From Gordionus sp. m RMFG-2023 (lineage: Eukaryota > Nematomorpha > Gordioida > Chordodea > Parachordodidae), in assembly GCF_954871325.1 (NCBI RefSeq), contig NC_088777.1:12501366-12565365 (forward strand): a stretch of DNA of 64,000 bases. The letters run 5' to 3'. The translations under genes and the position numbers were made by a program. Positions 24,201-30,200 of this stretch are shown piece by piece. The notes under the pieces were generated by a model. The model ran no database searches, was not told the DNA's origin, and worked only from the letters and a program-made list of their open reading frames with translations. The first letter of the stretch is position 1. Each line of letters starts with the position of its first letter.

Positions 24201-27200
24201 ATTTTTAGAGTCCCAGAAACATGTATCAATGTCAAATGTGTAAACAAACCATGGGGACAACCCATTATACCCTGCCTTTCAGGGCCGAAAATAAGTCTTA
24301 CAGACTTCAGACGCCCCAAGCTCCACTGGTTAAACCTATAAAAGCTCACTCTATACATCATATCGATGATTACCCGTCTGGGACCAACGCGATTGTCGCT
24401 GTTCTTGCATATACCGTAATAATAAATGAGTATATAAAGGGGTTTTCTCCTTATTTTCACCTAGAAACAACGATCACTAATACAATTTTAATTTTTTTTT
24501 ATATAATTACTACTTATAAATTTATTTAATTGGATAGAAAACAGTTGGTATCTTCTAAAAATAATTAATAAGTCTTTTTTTTTAAAAAATGTATTTTTAA
24601 TTTTTTAGACATGGACAAATTTGCCTTATATTTTTTTAGAAAGTTTATCTTTTTTTTTCCTGAATATGGGCCTTAAAAGAACGACCTATATAATTATTTT
24701 CTTTTCTAAATAGTCCATGTTTATGTCTTAATCTTAATTAACGCTAAAAGTTAATATATTTATTTTTGTTTGTGTGGGGAAAAAGTATGAATTGAAAATT
24801 TGGAATACTTGCATAATTAGATAAAGCTTGAAAGGCAAGTATCCAAACCGAAGCTGAACCGTAAACTGGCATTACTATTTACCAAACCTTAACCGTTCAA
24901 GATGTTGCCACCTAAACTTGAACCGAGCTTCAGAAAAAGTCTGGGAACTGGTATGGACCTTTTGCTAACTCTTTTAAAGATTTATTATTTTCCAAATTTG
25001 GAATCATATGATTATCATTTAAATTGATTTAAATAGTTAAAATGCTCCCTAACATCGGATAACAAAATCGCTAAACTAATTGGATAATCCTGCATTCACA
25101 GTTAGCATTCGCGCTAATTGTAAATAGGTGCTGATAATATTATCTTATAAGTCAGATTAGACAGATTAAGTGTATCACCTCTGTAATACCCTTTACTTTC
25201 TTTAATATAATTGAATCGGTTATATCTTATTATTTTCACATTAAAAAGAAGCTAATTCAAATTATTTACTTCTCCAAAACGCCAATAATATAACTAACTA
25301 GAATTTACTCATGGACATAAATAACGTACACCGCCACGATAATTATTTAAACAAAATCAATATACATCATAAAAATATATGTAAATAACTAATAAAAAAG
25401 TGTTCCTAGAGAAAATAATATAAAAATAAACAAATTTTTTAATCCTCCCGCCTATTGTTATTCTTTTTGGCACTCTCCCGCTAAAAACGCCATTTCTCTC
25501 TTTCTTTCTCTCTTTCCCTCCTCCCTCCCTCTTTCTTTCTTTCTTTTTATTTATTTATTTCTATCTTTAAATACAAAGATAACTATCGATATTTCTGACA
25601 AGTGATGAGTCCTAAAATTTATGACGAATTGTCTTAATAAAGTACGAGGGATTTTTTTTGTAAAAGATAAGAGTTGAGATTCGCGTGAACACTAAAAAAA
25701 TATAATTCCACTTTTTTTTTATCATTAAAGATTTAGGATTTATATAAATTTCTATATTATCATATACAACCATTTTTATTATTAATTGACCCTACCAATA
25801 CAAAATAATTAAGATTAAGGATAAAATTCAGACAAAAGAAAATAGATATCGGATCCGATTTAGACCTGATCTATATCGGTGATCGGTAAATTTTTGTAAA
25901 AAATGTTCATTCAAAACGGTAAAAAAAATAATAGGGATATTGACATATTTTGAAATTATTCATTTTTTTTTATCTATTGTGTTTTTATCTATTGTGTTTT
26001 TATCTATTGTGTTTTAAATGAAGCGATATAAAATTTTGCTTGAAAACAACAAAAAACCCTGTAAAATCACTTTTTGTTTACTTTTTTAAATATTAGTTCT
26101 TAAAAGAAGAAATACATATATTTTTTGAATGGGCGTTCTAGGGTTATGATATGGAGGACGCCATGGTTATAAATAAGCATAGCGAGGAACGAGGTTTTGC
26201 CCATGGCTACACTTATAAAACGGACATTTTAAACGTTTCCGACATTGTAACGGATACCTTAATGAGTGTTAAAGAATCAAGAGAATCGGCTGACATGACC
26301 ACCGGATCCTTGGCACATGAAGAAACCCTGCATATCAAGGCTAAGCATAAGGAATGTTTGTACAGTTTCGGCTTCGACCCACATAATTGCATCAATTATA
26401 GTGCCTCCAAGGAATCTAATATCGATATGTCATTTCCTATAGACCCCGACGGCCTACCTTACATAGGGGCTATTATTAGTGAGGTAGGAATTACTCCATT
26501 TTACCAATCTGTTTCATTTATACACAGTCACATTTTATAAAATATACCCCATATTATTTAAAGTTTAAAAATTATTTTGATGATACTTATATCATTAAAA
26601 ATTCGTAGAAATAATGAACCCCTAAGTAAAGGTGTTAATTTCCCAAGGGGTAGGGACTTTGGAACAAAGGTAATTGAATGGGGATTTTTAGGTGGTAAAG
26701 CTGGAATAGGTTGAGACATAGGTTATTTAAAATTTAAAACTCAAATGTATTTTCCTTAAATTCATGATTTATTGCATATGGGAATAATATTTAAAAAAAA
26801 AATTTTTTTATCAAAGGGAACACCCTATTACAGCTATATTAACACTTTGACGGGTAAATGCAAGGTAATCAGACACAAAGGTTCCGAAACCTTTACAGTC
26901 GATAGGGTATATATTATGGGACAAAAAGCCGAATTCTCTAACAAAGATGGCGGTGAGATAATGGATAGTGGGGGCATCAAAAAGGCTCTAATATATATTA
27001 GGATCAGGGTATAAAAATAAAATTTAAAAAGGGCTTATTAATTTTATATCAATATAGCTTCTATATATCTTTTTAAGTTTCAATACCATTACTATTATTT
27101 AATAATAAATTCATTCATTCACCGATCATCAGACAAATAATTGCATGGTATTATTTATTTTTTCAAAAGTAAAACAACTTATATATTATTATAAGTTGAG

Positions 27201-30200
27201 GAATTAGAAATGATAAGTTTAATGAAGGTAAAATAGTCATGCAAAATCGCTCTATTTGAGCCGATTTTTAAAAACCGATAACTCAATATTTTAGTCTGAA
27301 AAATATTGTCTAAGCCTCGAGATTTCATTAATAGATGTCCAAACTAGTGATTTGCATCGCGCCTGATTTTTCAAACCCGGCCCGGCCCGAAATTTTTTTA
27401 AAAAATTTGACCAGCCCGATCCCGAATGATTTTTTTTTATTTGTCTCGAAAAGCCCGATCTAAAATAAAAATTTGTCCGCCCGGTCCGGCACGATATTTA
27501 AATATAAAAAAATTTAATTTTATTGTAAAAAAAATATTAGCACAAAAATCAATTTATTTAGCAAAATATAATTATATCATATTTAAGAAATTGTTTTTAA
27601 AAATTAAATCCGGGTACGGGTCGGGTCGGCCCTTGATTTGCAGATCTCTAGTCGCTATCTATGAACAAAATATTCAGGCTTGCGTAATATTTTTCTTATA
27701 CTGGTTTAGCCGTCTTTAAAAATCGGTTCAAGTGGAGCGTTTTCGCATCACTAGAAGGGAAGAATTAGGTACAATAAAAAAAATTTACAGGAGGTAATTA
27801 AATAAAAAACATATAAATATAAAGAATAAATAAAATAAAGATTGAAATTAAAATGAAGGAATTTAAGTGTAAAAATTTCTTTATATTTTTTTCATCACAG
27901 AGAAATCCCAGTATAGGTGACAAATTCGCCTCCCGCCAGGGCCAAAAGGGTATCTGCAGCTTCAAAATTCGCCACGAAAATTTGCCCTTTACGGAAAGCG
28001 GTATAGTGCCTGATATTATATTCAACCCTCACGGGTTCCCTTCTAGAATGACCATAGGTATTTTCTATGACTTGAATTCTTTTAATTTTTTGGTATTGAT
28101 TTTATTGAAAGTATTTTATTTTGAATTAATTCTTATAAGCCAATTATTTATTTATTAAAATGGGTAAACAAGTGTACTTTCAGTTTGATAATTTATAGGA
28201 GCCAATTCCTTATGAAAACTAAAAAATATTTGGGCATATTACAAACGCGGCATAACCAGGGTACCTTTGGAAATTTATCTGTTGTGTTCCTAAAAAATTA
28301 ATTATCTTATTAATATGCAAATTTTATTCATTTAATTTGTATGATAAAAATCAATCAAATATGTGGATTCTCAATCTCTCGATTTTAAATGATTTACTGA
28401 GGGTTATTTTTAAAAATCTGATTTGACCGGAAATGTATTTCATCCCCTATAAATTTCAGGCAATTCCCGCCATAAACTTTTTTGTATTTTGTATTTTTAA
28501 TTTATATGAAAAAATTTATTAAAACGGTAATATAAATTTAAAATATTTTCCATTATTTTTTTCCCCGAAATCGTTGTTCCTATTCCATGTTAAATGATTA
28601 AATTTATAAAGGGATTTTTCGATAATAGTGACCCTCTTCCCAGCAAAATTCTGGCTACGCTTAATGTTTGTATGCATCACTAGGAATGCCCATCGCATAA
28701 CTTTCTGGGAAATGTGCTTCTTTGTGTGCTTTTATATACTACCTTTCGAACAATAAAAATAACTTAAATTTTTTTATATTACCTTCAACGAGCAATGGTT
28801 TCAATAAATGGCATGACATTTTTTTTATTTGTCATTTTTTTTTTCGATTTTTACATTTTTTATAATGTAACTTACAATTGTTAATATTTTATTTTAATAC
28901 TAAACCACTTTATATTTTTCATTTCTCTTATATTATTTAATAAATTAAATAATAATCATTAAAACTAGGCATGATAATTGAATGCATGGCCGGGAAATCG
29001 GCTTCCCTAAACGGGGAAATATATGACGCGACTCCATTCACTTTTAACGAAAAAAGACAAGCTTCCCACCATTTTAGCCAGCTTCTAAGCGAAGGTAATT
29101 CCATACACTGTACATTTTCTAAATTGTCTTTTTTAATTTTATTAATCAAATTAGTTAAGTTGGTAAAATAATGGCACCTGATTATAATTACGGCTGTCGA
29201 TTCGCAATTTTTTTATTTATCCGATCCGGTATTAAAAAAATTTTCTAAATAACTCTGATACTATAACTTAAAAAAAAACTTGTTAATGTTATTATTTTAA
29301 TTATAGGCTTTTATATTTATTATTTTTATAGTTGTAATCAGAATATTCCCTTTATTATCTTCACCTCAAAAATAAATATTTCAAAACTATTTTAAAGTTT
29401 TCTTCTTAAATTCGGGTCATGATATTTGTTTATGCTAGAAGAGAATAAATTTAATTTTTTTTAAGAATTTATTTCATATAATATTAATCTCAATTTTACT
29501 GGAATGAATGTATAATCGAAATAAATTAAGATTAATCTCAGGATTATGATCATGCATATTTAATTCAATAAAAAGATTAATTTACAGTTATAATAAATAT
29601 TTAATCTATTTGATAATAACCCAACTCAAGGGATTTGCAACTCAAAGAAATTTTTAAATTGGGTGAAATGTTATAATATAAGCATTAATTTATTTAATAA
29701 TATTAAGATATTATTTAATTATATTTAAGTATCGTTTTTGATCATTTGTCAATGAACATAAAGATAATTTATTCATTTATTCAAATATGTTATTTAATTT
29801 ACGTAACTTCGAAGAAATTATTATATTTTTGGATTGTTATAATATTTTGAAAATTCATCAGTATCTTATTAAAATAAAAATGATAATAAATTTAAATGAT
29901 AGATATAAATTTAATTTACTCATTATGGGATCACCAAAATATAAAAAAATCTATCAAAGATATAGAATTTTTTTTTGCTTTATATAAATTTGATAAGGTA
30001 GAACTTATACTATACTAATTACCAAATGAAATACATGTATTGCTTCATATTTTTTATAAAAATCTTAATGATATGAAAATAAATATAATAAAATTAAAAT
30101 TTTTTTTATGAAGTAAAACTTATGAGATTAAATGCTAAATATAAATCAAAGAAATAAATATAATTATAATAAAAATTATAATTAATCAAAATAATATAAA

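Noticed and set aside
24188-24460. Minus-strand 90-codon frame
   Set aside because: Antisense to the POLR1B exon 24209-24415, which has strong family motifs on the plus strand.
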